Source: Mesorhizobium sangaii (GTDB lineage Bacteria; Pseudomonadota; Alphaproteobacteria; Rhizobiales; Rhizobiaceae). From it: 64,000 nucleotides of DNA. The stretch's first letter is position 1; the number at the start of each line of letters is the position of its first letter. The position numbers were made by a program, and so were the translations under genes. A model generated the notes under the pieces. It did not search any database, was not told the DNA's origin, and was given only the letters and a program-made list of their open reading frames with translations. Positions 1 through 10,546 of this stretch are shown here, in pieces. Location of the stretch: assembly GCF_014207355.1 (NCBI RefSeq), contig NZ_JACHEF010000006.1:62001-126000 (forward strand). The letters run 5' to 3'.

Positions 1-600
1 AAGGGCATAGTTGACCGCGAAGTAGATGAGCGCACCGAGAATATAGAGCGGCATGGCCTCGTAAGTGCGGCCGATGACCTGGTTGATGGCCTGCATCAGG
101 TCGGTAATGCCGAGCAGCGACACCAGAGCGCTGCCCTTGACCGCATCGGTGACGCCGTTGATCCAGGGTGGCAGGAAGCGCCGGAATGCCTGCGGGAAAA
201 TGACGTAAGCCAAGCGCTGGCGAAAGGTCAGCCCGATCGCCATCGCTGCTTCCGACTGCCCTTTCGGGATCGAGCCGACCGCGCCCCTGAGATACTCGAT
301 GACCTGCGCCGTCTTGAACAGAGTGAGCGCAAGCACGGCGGCCCAGAACGACGGCAGATGAAGCCCGATCGCGGGCACGCCGTAATAGACGAAGAACATC
401 AGCACCAGGATTGGAATGCCGCGGATCGTGTCGCTGAAGATGCGCACCGCCCAGCGCAGCGGCACGGGACCATAAACCAGGCCGACGCCGAGCAGGACGC
501 CGGCGATGAGCGACAGGACCACGACCAGCAGCGACACCCACAAGGTCAAGGCGAAGCCCTGGGCGAGGAAAGGCAAGGCATAGGCGATCTGGGTGAGCAT
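1..600 (-). CDS. Amino-acid ABC transporter permease (cut by the left window edge)
   Basis: Inner-membrane permease of a polar amino-acid ABC importer (HisM/GlnP type). The 200 visible codons start at the ATG at 598-600 and run off the window without a stop; family proteins are about 220 residues, so only a short C-terminus is missing. Hydrophobic segments are obvious from residue 5 onward, and the permease loop that contacts the ATPase is present (EAAMAIGLTFRQRL, near residues 135-150). It begins one base after the stop of the upstream permease, so the two are translationally coupled and probably form a heterodimer. The ATP-binding subunit is not in the window and may lie to the left. The substrate cannot be told from sequence. 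Confidence 0.9.
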   Translation of the reverse strand, partial: MLTQIAYALPFLAQGFALTLWVSLLVVVLSLIAGVLLGVGLVYGPVPLRWAVRIFSDTIRGIPILVLMFFVYYGVPAIGLHLPSFWAAVLALTLFKTAQVIEYLRGAVGSIPKGQSEAAMAIGLTFRQRLAYVIFPQAFRRFLPPWINGVTDAVKGSALVSLLGITDLMQAINQVIGRTYEAMPLYILGALIYFAVNYAL

Positions 601-601
601 G

Positions 602-1267
602 TCAGCGCGCCGCCCTGAATCGGCGCTCGACGAGCCGCAACCCGAAAAGCAGCGCATAGCCGGTCAAAAGATACATCGCCGTCGTGACCAGGTAGACCTC
701 GACGATACGGAAGGTGTTGAAATTGATCCACTGGGCGCCGTAGGTGAGCTCCGGCACCGAAATGACCGAGGCGATCGAGGTGTCCTTGAACAGCGAGATG
801 AAGGTGTTGGACAGAGCTGGCAAGGTGATGCGCAGCATGGTCGGCAGGCGCACATGAATCAGCCGCTGCCATGGCGTCAGGCCAATCGCCTTGCCGGCGT
901 CGAGTTGGCCGCGCGGGACGGCTTCGAGCCCGGAACGGAACACCTCGACCAGATAGGCGCCGCTATAGACCGATAGCGTCAGGATGAACGAGGTCGGGGC
1001 GCTGTAAGCGAGATCGACCACCGTCGGCAGGCCGTAGAACACCAGATAGACGAGCAAGATCAGCGGCACATTGCGGATGAATTCGACGTAGGCAGCGATG
1101 ATGGTGCGCACCACGCGCCCGGCCGAGACGTACCAGACCGCCAGAACCAGGCCGATGACGATGCCGATGGCAATTGAGATGACGGCGAGTTCCAGGCTGA
1201 GCAGCAGTCCGCCCCACAGCTTGTCGAAATGCCGCCAGATCAGGTTGAAATTGAGGGCATAGCCCAT
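602..1267 (-). CDS. Amino-acid ABC transporter permease
   Basis: Second inner-membrane permease (221 residues, normal for the HisMQ family) of the same polar amino-acid importer. The N-terminus has a long hydrophobic segment (residues about 18-45) and the conserved cytoplasmic coupling loop lies near residues 120-140 (GQLDAGKAIGLTPWQRL). It sits between the binding-protein gene (77 bases upstream, holding a strong stem-loop) and the second permease, which starts one base after this stop. The layout, binding protein then two permeases, suggests a heterodimeric channel. Substrate unknown; the divergent IclR regulator is the best clue to inducer control. Confidence 0.93.
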   Translation of the reverse strand: MGYALNFNLIWRHFDKLWGGLLLSLELAVISIAIGIVIGLVLAVWYVSAGRVVRTIIAAYVEFIRNVPLILLVYLVFYGLPTVVDLAYSAPTSFILTLSVYSGAYLVEVFRSGLEAVPRGQLDAGKAIGLTPWQRLIHVRLPTMLRITLPALSNTFISLFKDTSIASVISVPELTYGAQWINFNTFRIVEVYLVTTAMYLLTGYALLFGLRLVERRFRAAR

Positions 1268-1304
1268 GCGTCAGCCTCAGTGCGAAGGGCCGTCGAGGAG
1301 AAGC

Positions 1305-1338
1305 TGGCGGAAGGGCGCTGAATGCCGCCCTTCCGCCA
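1305..1338 (-). terminator. Intercistronic stem-loop after the binding-protein gene
   Basis: Perfect 13-base inverted repeat (TGGCGGAAGGGCG at 1305-1317 and its complement at 1326-1338) with an 8-base loop, located between the substrate-binding protein and the permease genes. No long T run follows on the minus strand, so it looks more like an RNA-stabilising or attenuating hairpin than a full terminator. Such hairpins commonly keep binding-protein mRNA more abundant than permease mRNA. Confidence 0.7.
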
Positions 1339-1344
1339 ACTGGA

Positions 1345-2217
1345 TCAGATGACCGGAAAGCCGGGATGGCGAGCCGGCGGCTCCTGTCCGAAGTAATCCT
1401 TGAACGCCGCGTCGTAGAGCGCCGTTTCGTGACCGAACATTGCGATGGTGAAGGTCTGATTGACGAAAGTCAGCCAGTCGAGATCGCCTTGCCGGAGTGC
1501 CGCACCGTACAGCATCGAGAACCAGCTCTTGCCGGCGTCGAAGTATTTGTCCGGATTGCGCGAGGCAAGCCAACGCACGGTCGAAAGATCCACCGCGGCA
1601 GCGTCGACACGCTTGGCTTCCAGGGCCTGCAACACGTTGGCCTGGGTGTCGATCTGCATCACCTGCGACTGCGGCAGGGCTATGTGCACCGATGCTTCGG
1701 CATCGACGTTCTGCAGGATCGAGACGCGTGTCGCCGAACCGGCGGCAAGCAATTTGTCGAAGGTCTTGTTCTCGGCGGTGGGAAGGGTCAGCAGAGCGAC
1801 GCCTTCGACATAGTAGGGCCGGGAAAAATTGATGAGCTGCGAACGCTGGGCGCTCATCGTCATGAACTGGATGGTGATGTCGACCTTGTTGGTGGTCACG
1901 TTCGGAATGCGCTGGGCCGGGTCCTGCATGACGAACTCGACCTTGGTCGGATCGTCGAAAAGGCCCTTGGCCAGGATGCGTCCCATGGTGATGTCCATGC
2001 CCACTAGTTCGCCGGCATCGTTCTCGAAGTGCCAGGGCGCATTGGTGCTGCCGGTGCCGACAATCAGCTTGCCGCGGTCGAGCACGGTGCGCAGCAGGCT
2101 GTCGGATGCTGCCTGGGCAGCGGCCTTCTGGGCATCGACGGTTGCCAGCACGCCAGCCGTGGCCAGTCCCGCCATTCCCAATTTCAGAAAATCACGTCTT
2201 CCGGATGTGTCGTTCAC
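1345..2217 (-). CDS. ABC transporter substrate-binding protein, amino-acid type, Tat-exported
   Basis: Periplasmic binding protein of family 3 (PBPb fold), 290 residues. The N-terminus carries a twin-arginine motif (SGRRDFLKLGMAG) followed by a hydrophobic stretch and an AxA-like cleavage region (KAAAQA, about residue 35), so export is probably by Tat. Mature features include LLRTVLDRGKLIVGTG, WHFENDAGELVGMDI and the hinge-region segment DITIQFMTMSAQRSQLINFS. It is the first gene of the importer operon, diverging from the IclR regulator at 2348 across a 130-base promoter region with two palindromes. The ligand is probably a polar amino acid or related compound, but this is family inference only. 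Confidence 0.92.
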   Translation of the reverse strand: MNDTSGRRDFLKLGMAGLATAGVLATVDAQKAAAQAASDSLLRTVLDRGKLIVGTGSTNAPWHFENDAGELVGMDITMGRILAKGLFDDPTKVEFVMQDPAQRIPNVTTNKVDITIQFMTMSAQRSQLINFSRPYYVEGVALLTLPTAENKTFDKLLAAGSATRVSILQNVDAEASVHIALPQSQVMQIDTQANVLQALEAKRVDAAAVDLSTVRWLASRNPDKYFDAGKSWFSMLYGAALRQGDLDWLTFVNQTFTIAMFGHETALYDAAFKDYFGQEPPARHPGFPVI

Positions 2218-2287
2218 GGCGACCTCCTTTCGTGTTGTGTTCCCCTACGCACAGGAAATACACGCATCGTCGATTTTCAGAGCGATT

Positions 2288-2322
2288 GTCTCTTACAAGA
2301 GACGTATGTATCCTGTACAAGA
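2288..2322. promoter_or_regulatory. Twin palindromic operator in the iclR/ABC divergent promoter
   Basis: Two related dyads lie between the divergent genes. The first, 2288-2303, is GTCTCTT and AAGAGAC separated by AC (perfect 7-base arms). The second, 2311-2322, is TCCTGTACAAGA, one base short of a perfect palindrome. Their centres are about 21 bp apart, two helical turns, which fits cooperative binding of the IclR-type regulator to control both itself and the importer. The assignment to this regulator is inferred from position. Confidence 0.6.
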
Positions 2323-2347
2323 CAGATACTAGCATTAGGAATCGACA

Positions 2348-3136
2348 ATGCAAGATGGCAATGCCGCAGCAGTTTCAGCCGACGAGAAGATTTCGGGCTC
2401 CCGTGAAAAGGGTCTCAACCGGGTCCTCGAGATCCTGGAGTTTCTGCACACGACACAGCGGGCGATCGGCATTGGCGATCTTGCCAAGGGGGTGAACGCA
2501 CCCCGCTCGACGACCTACACGCTTGTGCGGTCGCTGGTGGATGCCGGCCTGCTGGAAATGGCCGGCGACGGCAATCGCGTCTATTTCGGCAAGAAGCTCT
2601 ATCTCTACGGAATGGATTATGTGCGCGGCAACGACCTCTTGAGGCGCGGGCGCCAGGAGGTCGACAATCTGTCGCGTGAAACGGGCGAGACCTCGGAACT
2701 GTGTATGCTGCAGAGCGGCCGCTATACGATCGTCCATTCAAGCCCCGGCACCAGGCCGTTCCGCATCAGCTCCGCCACCGGCCTGCAGATACCGCTGCCC
2801 TGGACCGCTTCGGGACGGCTGCTTCTGGCGGGCTTCCAGCAGGCCCAGATCGAAGACATGGTGTCCGAAGACGATCTCGTCCTGCCGGACGGCCGCAGAT
2901 TGCTTCTCGGCGACTTCATCGCCGACATAGCGAAGGCCGAAGCCACAGGCTATTGCGTCACCTCGGGCCTTGTCGATGCGTATACGAAATGCCTCGCCGC
3001 GCCTGTCTTTTCAGGACCGGGCAGGGTCGAGGCGACGATGTGCCTGGTGGTTCCCATCGATACGTCCGAGGAGCGGACCGGCAGTCTCATCGGTCTGCTG
3101 CGCGACCGCGCCGCCAGGCTTTCGATCGCCGGATAG
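2348..3136 (+). CDS. IclR family transcriptional regulator
   Basis: 262-residue regulator with an N-terminal winged helix (about residues 22-85: GLNRVLEILEFLHTTQRAIG, then a recognition helix in PRSTTYTLVRSLVDAGLL) and a C-terminal IclR ligand-binding domain (about 95-255, with RPFRISSATG, ATGYCVTSG and CLAAPVFSG). Length matches the family. It is divergent from the amino-acid ABC operon and probably regulates it through the palindromes at 2288-2322. The effector is unknown; a substrate of the adjacent importer or its breakdown product is the natural guess. Confidence 0.93.
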   Translation: MQDGNAAAVSADEKISGSREKGLNRVLEILEFLHTTQRAIGIGDLAKGVNAPRSTTYTLVRSLVDAGLLEMAGDGNRVYFGKKLYLYGMDYVRGNDLLRRGRQEVDNLSRETGETSELCMLQSGRYTIVHSSPGTRPFRISSATGLQIPLPWTASGRLLLAGFQQAQIEDMVSEDDLVLPDGRRLLLGDFIADIAKAEATGYCVTSGLVDAYTKCLAAPVFSGPGRVEATMCLVVPIDTSEERTGSLIGLLRDRAARLSIAG

Positions 3137-3162
3137 GTGCAAAGCGACCCGGCTCTGCCGTC

Positions 3163-3366
3163 TCACGCAATGATGTCGGGGATGATCTTGTCTTCCAGCG
3201 CCATCAGCCGGTCCTTGAGGAACAGCTTCTTCTTTTTCATGCGCTGGATCTGCAGCGGGTCGCAGTTCATGGCGATCATCGCGTTGATCGCCGCATCGAA
3301 ATCGGCGTGTTCCTGCTTCAGCCGGGAAAATTCGAGGCGAATATCGGCCTGTTCCTGATCGGACAT
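3163..3366 (-). CDS. DUF465 (YdcH-like) small coiled-coil protein
   Basis: 67-residue protein of the DUF465/YdcH family: a short antiparallel helical hairpin with the hallmark C-terminal half, basic RMKKKKLFLKDRL followed by a leucine/isoleucine-rich end. Family members are small cytosolic proteins without an established biochemical function. It converges with the IclR gene (26 bases apart) and is divergent from a second DUF465 gene at 3609, separated by about 240 bases. The two share the D-x(5)-I-x-R-x-K-x-K-L-x-L-K-D pattern but differ elsewhere, so they are paralogues rather than a recent duplication. Confidence 0.88.
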   Translation of the reverse strand: MSDQEQADIRLEFSRLKQEHADFDAAINAMIAMNCDPLQIQRMKKKKLFLKDRLMALEDKIIPDIIA

Positions 3367-3608
3367 TCTTTACCGTCTGCACGTCTGCGGCGCCCAAAAA
3401 CTGGGCCTGATTGGGCGGGACCGGCAACTTCTGCCGCTGGCGCGCAGCCCATATCACATTTCACATTGTCGTGGAATGCTACCACGCAGCATTCGACATC
3501 GCCGCCGGATGGTGGCACAGTGTCATTGTGCCGTCACAGAAGCGAAACCTGCGGTGGACGCGCCGTGACGGTTGCAATCGAGGAAAACCATGAAAGGGAG
3601 AACCAATC

Positions 3609-3788
3609 ATGTCTCTTGCTTCCCATCTTGATGAGTTGCAGCGGAAACACGGCGACATCGAGCGCGAGATCGATGACGCGATGAACCACCCGTCGGTGGA
3701 CGACCTCGAAATCGTGAATCTCAAGCGACGCAAGCTGGCACTCAAGGACGAGATTGAAAAACTGAGAGCACAACCGACAACGCATTGA
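3609..3788 (+). CDS. DUF465 (YdcH-like) small protein, second copy
   Basis: 59-residue protein, too short for many gene callers, starting MSLASHLDELQRKHG and containing EIVNLKRRKLALKDEIEKL, the DUF465 signature. It has a good ribosome binding site (AAAGGGAG about 12 bases before the ATG). It lies divergent to the DUF465 gene at 3163-3366. Predicted to be almost entirely helical. Function unknown; the pairing of two family members back to back is the notable point. Confidence 0.85.
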   Translation: MSLASHLDELQRKHGDIEREIDDAMNHPSVDDLEIVNLKRRKLALKDEIEKLRAQPTTH

Positions 3789-4104
3789 TGCCCTCCTGAT
3801 ATAGACGATCACGATCCACTGCCCTTTGCCGGCGGCAATTGTCGCCGGTGTGGTGGGTTTTGATTTCCAGCGCGGCTGTCGCCCAGGCTGGAGTTCCGTT
3901 CAGGTCAAATTTCGCTTCGGTCGTCGCCGGATCATCGATTGTTTTTGATCCCGGCGGCGGGCCAATTGCGGCCAGTGGCGACCTGTCGCCATTGACAAGC
4001 CATCTTTGCTCCTCCACCTCATGCCCGGACTTTAGCGCATCGGCCCGGGGCGTTTGTGCGTTCCGGTGGACGCATGGCGCTCCAGAGACAAAAGGCTGCC
4101 GGGC
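3789..4104. other. 316-base gap upstream of ispG, no supported gene
   Basis: The stretch between the second DUF465 gene and ispG holds only short overlapping open frames without recognisable protein character or ribosome binding sites. It presumably carries the ispG promoter, but no convincing -35/-10 pair was identified. Confidence 0.5.
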
Positions 4105-5355
4105 ATGACCGGATATTTTTCCTCTCCCTTCCCCCGCCGCACCTCGGTCGGCGTCGATGTCGGCGGCGTGGTCGTCGGCGGCGGCGCGCCGGTTGTCGTG
4201 CAGTCGATGACCAATACCGATACGGCCGATGTCGACCAGACGGTTGCGCAGGTTGCGGCGCTGCACCGCGCCGGCTCCGAGATCGTGCGCATCACCGTCG
4301 ATCGCGACGAGAGCGCTGCCGCCGTGCCGCGCATCCACGAAAGGCTGGCGCGGCTCGGCATCGACGTGCCGCTGGTCGGTGATTTCCACTATATCGGTCA
4401 TAAGCTTTTGGCCGACCATCCGGCCTGTGCCGAGGCGCTGGCCAAATACCGCATCAATCCGGGCAATGTCGGCTTCAAGGACAAGAAGGATCGGCAGTTC
4501 GCTGCGATCGTCGAGATGGCAATCAAATACGACAAGCCGGTGCGCATCGGCGTCAACTGGGGTTCGCTCGATCAGGAGCTGTTGACCCGGCTGATGGACG
4601 ATAACCAGGCCAAGGGCTTTCCGCTGACGGCACAGGAAGTGACGCGCGAGGCGATCGTGCAGTCGGCGATCCTGTCGGCCGAGATGGCGGAAGAAATCGG
4701 CCTTGGCCGCGAAAAAATCATCCTGTCGGCCAAAGTCAGCGGTGTGCAGGACCTGATCGCCGTCTATACCGAACTCGCTACCCGCTCCAACCACGCGCTG
4801 CATCTTGGGCTGACCGAGGCTGGCATGGGTTCGAAAGGCATCGTGGCTTCGTCCGCCGCCATGGGCATCCTGCTCCAGCAAGGTATCGGCGACACCATCC
4901 GCATCTCGCTGACGCCGGAGCCGAACGGCGACCGCACGCGTGAGGTGCAGGTGTCGCAAGAACTGCTGCAGACGATGGGGTTCAGGCAGTTCGTGCCGAT
5001 CGTCGCGGCCTGTCCAGGTTGCGGCCGCACGACCTCGACCGTGTTCCAGGAGCTCGCCCAGAACATCCAGGCGGATCTCAGGAAGAACATGCCCGTGTGG
5101 CGCGAAAAATATCCCGGGGTCGAGAACCTCAAGGTCGCGGTGATGGGTTGCATCGTCAACGGCCCGGGCGAGTCCAAACATGCCGATATCGGCATTTCGC
5201 TGCCCGGCACCGGCGAGACGCCGACGGCGCCTGTCTTCGTCGACGGCAAGAAGGCAGCGACGCTGCGCGGGCCGTCGATCGCGGCGGATTTCGAGAAAAT
5301 GGTCGCCGACTATATCGAGCAACGGTTTGGTCGCGGCAAGGCCGCGGCCGAGTAG
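4105..5355 (+). CDS. ispG: 4-hydroxy-3-methylbut-2-enyl-diphosphate synthase (IspG/GcpE)
   Basis: Iron-sulfur enzyme of the MEP isoprenoid pathway that converts MEcPP to HMBPP in the cytosol. The 416-residue protein has the N-terminal TIM barrel (VVQSMTNTDTADV, GVNWGSLD, VVSAKVSGVQ-like region) and the C-terminal 4Fe-4S domain with CPGCGRTTS and CIVNGPGESKHADIG, giving the three cluster cysteines plus the conserved glutamate. An upstream in-frame ATG at 4054 would add 17 residues of non-family sequence, so the ATG at 4105 was chosen. The lytic transglycosylase gene follows after only five bases. Confidence 0.97.
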   Translation: MTGYFSSPFPRRTSVGVDVGGVVVGGGAPVVVQSMTNTDTADVDQTVAQVAALHRAGSEIVRITVDRDESAAAVPRIHERLARLGIDVPLVGDFHYIGHKLLADHPACAEALAKYRINPGNVGFKDKKDRQFAAIVEMAIKYDKPVRIGVNWGSLDQELLTRLMDDNQAKGFPLTAQEVTREAIVQSAILSAEMAEEIGLGREKIILSAKVSGVQDLIAVYTELATRSNHALHLGLTEAGMGSKGIVASSAAMGILLQQGIGDTIRISLTPEPNGDRTREVQVSQELLQTMGFRQFVPIVAACPGCGRTTSTVFQELAQNIQADLRKNMPVWREKYPGVENLKVAVMGCIVNGPGESKHADIGISLPGTGETPTAPVFVDGKKAATLRGPSIAADFEKMVADYIEQRFGRGKAAAE

Positions 5356-5360
5356 GCGCC

Positions 5361-6215
5361 ATGCAGCGTTTCCTGTGGGTAGCGCTGATCTTGCTGTGCG
5401 GAATTGGCTGGTCGACGCTGGTTCAGGCAGACCCACCGCAATCCGCCAAGCAGCGGCTCATCGACAAGGTCTGCAATCTGATCCAGGCCCATGCCGATCA
5501 GAACAGCCTGCCCAGGGATTTCTTCGCCCGGCTGATCTGGAAGGAAAGCCGCTTCGATCCCAACGCCGTCAGTCCGGTCGGCGCCGAAGGCATCGCCCAG
5601 TTCATGCCGGGCACCGCCAAGATGCGCGGCCTTGCCAACTCCTTCGACATCAACCAGGCGATCCCTGCCTCGGCGAGATATCTCGCCGAGATGAAAACCA
5701 GCTACGGCAATCTCGGACTGGCGGCGGCCGCCTACAATGCCGGTGAAAGCCGGGTGTCGCGCTGGCTCGGTTCCGGCGGCTTCCTGCCGATGGAGACCGA
5801 GAGCTACGTATTCGACATCATGGGCGAGCCGGTCGACAAGTTCACCGACCCGGCCTATGCCGGAAAGGTCGAGCCGCTCGATCAGAAGGCGGATTTTGCA
5901 GTCGCTTGCCGCAGGCTGCCGGTGATCATGTCGCAGACCGTGGCGATGGCCTCGATCAACATAAAACCATGGGGCATCCAGGTGGCCGGCAACTTCCGCC
6001 GCAGCGCCGCGATCAGCCAGTGGCTGCGGGTGAGGAGCCGGTTCCCTTCCCTGCTCAGTGGCCATGATCCGGTGGTCAGCCGGGTGCGCACGCCAATCGG
6101 CCGGCGCGGCATCTTCGCGGTCAGGATCGGTGTCGACGACCGCGCCGCCGCCAATGTCATCTGCCAAAAATTGCAAAGCGTCGGCGGAGCGTGCGTGGTG
6201 GTGCGCAACCGGTAG
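5361..6215 (+). CDS. Lytic transglycosylase (SLT domain) with SPOR-like C-terminus
   Basis: Exported murein-cleaving enzyme, 284 residues. A signal peptide (hydrophobic residues 4-20, likely cleavage after VQA at 23) precedes a goose-lysozyme-like SLT domain (about 35-165) with the catalytic glutamate at residue 62 (WKESRFDP), then GAEGIAQFMPGTA and AAAYNAGESRV. The last 45 residues (GIFAVRIGVDD to GGACVVVRN) resemble a SPOR peptidoglycan-binding repeat, which would direct it to denuded septal glycan. It starts five bases after ispG, so the two are probably cotranscribed although functionally unrelated. Confidence 0.88.
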   Translation: MQRFLWVALILLCGIGWSTLVQADPPQSAKQRLIDKVCNLIQAHADQNSLPRDFFARLIWKESRFDPNAVSPVGAEGIAQFMPGTAKMRGLANSFDINQAIPASARYLAEMKTSYGNLGLAAAAYNAGESRVSRWLGSGGFLPMETESYVFDIMGEPVDKFTDPAYAGKVEPLDQKADFAVACRRLPVIMSQTVAMASINIKPWGIQVAGNFRRSAAISQWLRVRSRFPSLLSGHDPVVSRVRTPIGRRGIFAVRIGVDDRAAANVICQKLQSVGGACVVVRNR

Positions 6216-6262
6216 TCTGACCGTGGCGGGCAAGATGTTCTGGCCGAGAAGGGGGCGCTGAA

Positions 6263-6814
6263 GTGAAAGCCAGCATCATTCTGCTCAATGGCGTCGGCAG
6301 TGCCGGCAAGAGTTCCATCGCCAGGGCGTTGCAACAGATCACCGCCGCGCCCTTCCTGCATGTCCAGATGGACACTTTCATCGAGATGCTGCCCGACGCC
6401 TTGCAGGACCATGCGGATGGCTTTTCCTATGAGACCATCCGGCAGGACGGCAAGCCTGCGGTCGTGATCAGAACCGGATCGGTGGGGGCGCGAACCCTGC
6501 GCGGCATGCGCCACGCCATCGCCGCCATGGCTGGGCAAGGCAACAACCTCATCGTCGACGAGGTGCTCTGCAACGGCGAAATGTCCGAATATCTCGAACT
6601 GCTGTCGGCCTTCGACCTCCATGTGGTTGGCGTCGTGGCGCCGCTGGAGGTGCTGGAGGCGCGCGAAGCCCAGCGTGCCGATCGGCTGCCGGGACTGGCG
6701 CGGTGGCAATATGGGCGCGTGCACGAGAACATTCGCTACGACCTCGAAGTCGACACCAGCGTGCTGACCTCGCAGGAGTGTGCCCGTCGCATCCACCAAA
6801 GATTTCAGCTATAG
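6263..6814 (+). CDS. Chloramphenicol phosphotransferase-like P-loop kinase
   Basis: 183-residue P-loop protein with a Walker A motif at the N-terminus (NGVGSAGKSSIARAL) and the fold of CPT-like phosphotransferases: HVQMDTFIEMLP after strand 2, RGMRHAIAAMA, NLIVDEVLC (Walker-B-like strand) and a basic lid region near AREAQRADRLPGLAR. It uses a GTG start at 6263 preceded by AAGGGGG. Known CPT acts on chloramphenicol, but chromosomal family members in soil bacteria mostly have unknown substrates, so resistance should not be assumed. Next to it lies a sulfotransferase, with no obvious functional link. Confidence 0.82.
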   Translation: MKASIILLNGVGSAGKSSIARALQQITAAPFLHVQMDTFIEMLPDALQDHADGFSYETIRQDGKPAVVIRTGSVGARTLRGMRHAIAAMAGQGNNLIVDEVLCNGEMSEYLELLSAFDLHVVGVVAPLEVLEAREAQRADRLPGLARWQYGRVHENIRYDLEVDTSVLTSQECARRIHQRFQL

Positions 6815-6874
6815 CGCGACCATTCTTTGCCAGGGGCGACAGCCTTGCCACCGACGAACCGCGAGAGCCGTGAC

Positions 6875-7627
6875 ATGTTTGACGGATACATCATCTGCGG
6901 CACGCCGAGGACCGGCAGCACGTTGCTATGCAAGCTTCTGGCGTCCACGAAGACGGCTGGCAATCCTCACTCATTCTATCGGCGGCAGGATGTGTCGGAG
7001 TGGGCCGAGGAGTGGGGCCTGCCCCATCGCGACACGATGGGCGATCTCGACTTCAATGCCGCCTATCTCAAGGCGGCGATCGCCAATGGCAGGGGTGGGA
7101 CAGGCATTTTCGGCCTTCGTCTGATGCGGGAAAACCTGGATGAGCTTTCAGCGATCCTCGACCAGGTTTTCCCAAAACTTCCATCGGACAGAGCGCGTTT
7201 CGAGAAAGCATTCGGCCATGTTCTCTACATGCATCTCTCGCGTGAGAACAAGCTTGCGCAGGCTGTCTCCCTGGTCAAGGCGGAGCAAACCGGTCTTTGG
7301 CATATCGCTCCCGATGGAACCGAGATCGAAAGGGTCGCACCCGCGAAAGAACCTCAATATGATTTCGAGCGGCTCAGACGTGAGGTCACGGAGCTCGAGG
7401 CCTATGATGCCGCCTGGAACCTTTGGTTTGCGAAACAAGGCATCATTCCGCTGCGGGTTGGCTATGAGCGTCTTGCCGCCAACCCGGCCGCGACATTGCT
7501 AGACATCTGCGAAGCCTTGGGCGTTCAAGCGCCGAACGCCGATGAGATAAGGCCTGGTGTTGCAAAGCTCGCCGACGAGACGAGCCTTGACTGGATGCGC
7601 CGCTATCACATGGACGCCGCCGCCTGA
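6875..7627 (+). CDS. Stf0-type sulfotransferase
   Basis: 250-residue cytosolic sulfotransferase of the Stf0 group, transferring sulfate from PAPS to a hydroxyl acceptor, often a carbohydrate. The 5'-phosphosulfate loop is at the N-terminus (ICGTPRTGSTLLCKLLAST), followed by a 3'-phosphate-binding segment and a typical internal stretch (YMHLSRENKLAQAVSLVKA). The C-terminal LRVGYERLAANPAATL matches the family. The longer frame from 6827 adds 16 residues ahead of the P-loop; the ATG at 6875 places the fold at the normal distance. The acceptor is unknown; in rhizobia candidates include surface or signalling glycans, which is inference. Confidence 0.85.
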   Translation: MFDGYIICGTPRTGSTLLCKLLASTKTAGNPHSFYRRQDVSEWAEEWGLPHRDTMGDLDFNAAYLKAAIANGRGGTGIFGLRLMRENLDELSAILDQVFPKLPSDRARFEKAFGHVLYMHLSRENKLAQAVSLVKAEQTGLWHIAPDGTEIERVAPAKEPQYDFERLRREVTELEAYDAAWNLWFAKQGIIPLRVGYERLAANPAATLLDICEALGVQAPNADEIRPGVAKLADETSLDWMRRYHMDAAA

Positions 7628-7645
7628 TGCGTCGATGGCTGCCGG

Positions 7646-9985
<2,340 letters not shown>

Positions 9986-10546
9986 GCGCAACCCCAACAC
10001 ATACGCATCATTTTAATGGTCGGGATTACGCTTCATTTACATTAAAATTTCGTGTGGACGCGGACCATGCGCTGATGCAGGTGCTCGAACGGCTGGCGGC
10101 AACGCTGTTGGCAAGTCGGATTGTATCCGGCCTGAAACAGACCAACAGCGACCCGGCTTAAGGCTGAAACGAAAGGGTCATATCGATGGCCACCAACAAC
10201 TAAGCGCCCAAGGACTCAAGCACCAGAAAGCGTTTGCTACGGCCAGTTTCGCCATCGTGGCCTCGAAGATGGCGAGCGGCATCCACCTTATTGGAGGCAT
10301 GATTTGCCGCCAAGGTCCATGCGATGGCGGCGATCATGCTCGTGCATACCTCGATCGTCAGATGCGGAAGACGCAAGCCGCTTCAGCAACCGGCTGGAAG
10401 ACGCCAAGACCGAGACACTGCTGATGGACGCCAACCGCAGTAACGAAGTGTAACCGGGTTTCCGCTACCACTACGCTCAAACCGCGTAAGACCGTTGATT
10501 GATCGGACCAGGACTTCAACGGCCTTACCCAATGGAAGTCGCCAAC
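9986..10546. other. 561-base gap, no supported gene; possibly decayed sequence
   Basis: Between the hybrid kinase and the acyltransferase fusion there is no frame with recognisable protein character. Short open stretches exist (for example about 10053-10161 on the plus strand, and 10358-10595 on the minus strand), but none has a ribosome binding site or family motif. The stretch is longer than most gaps here and could be the residue of a lost gene. No repeat of the families found elsewhere in the window is present. Confidence 0.45.

Noticed and set aside
3839..4108. 89-codon plus-strand frame before ispG
   Set aside because: No ribosome binding site, no family features, and it overlaps the chosen ispG start in another frame.
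3742..5436. 564-codon open frame opposite ispG
   Set aside because: It is antisense to a clearly conserved enzyme, has no family motifs and no start signals; long antisense frames are common in high-GC codon usage.
6263..6814. CPT-like kinase as a chloramphenicol resistance gene
   Set aside because: Only the fold is supported; most chromosomal relatives have unknown substrates and nothing around it suggests an antibiotic cluster.
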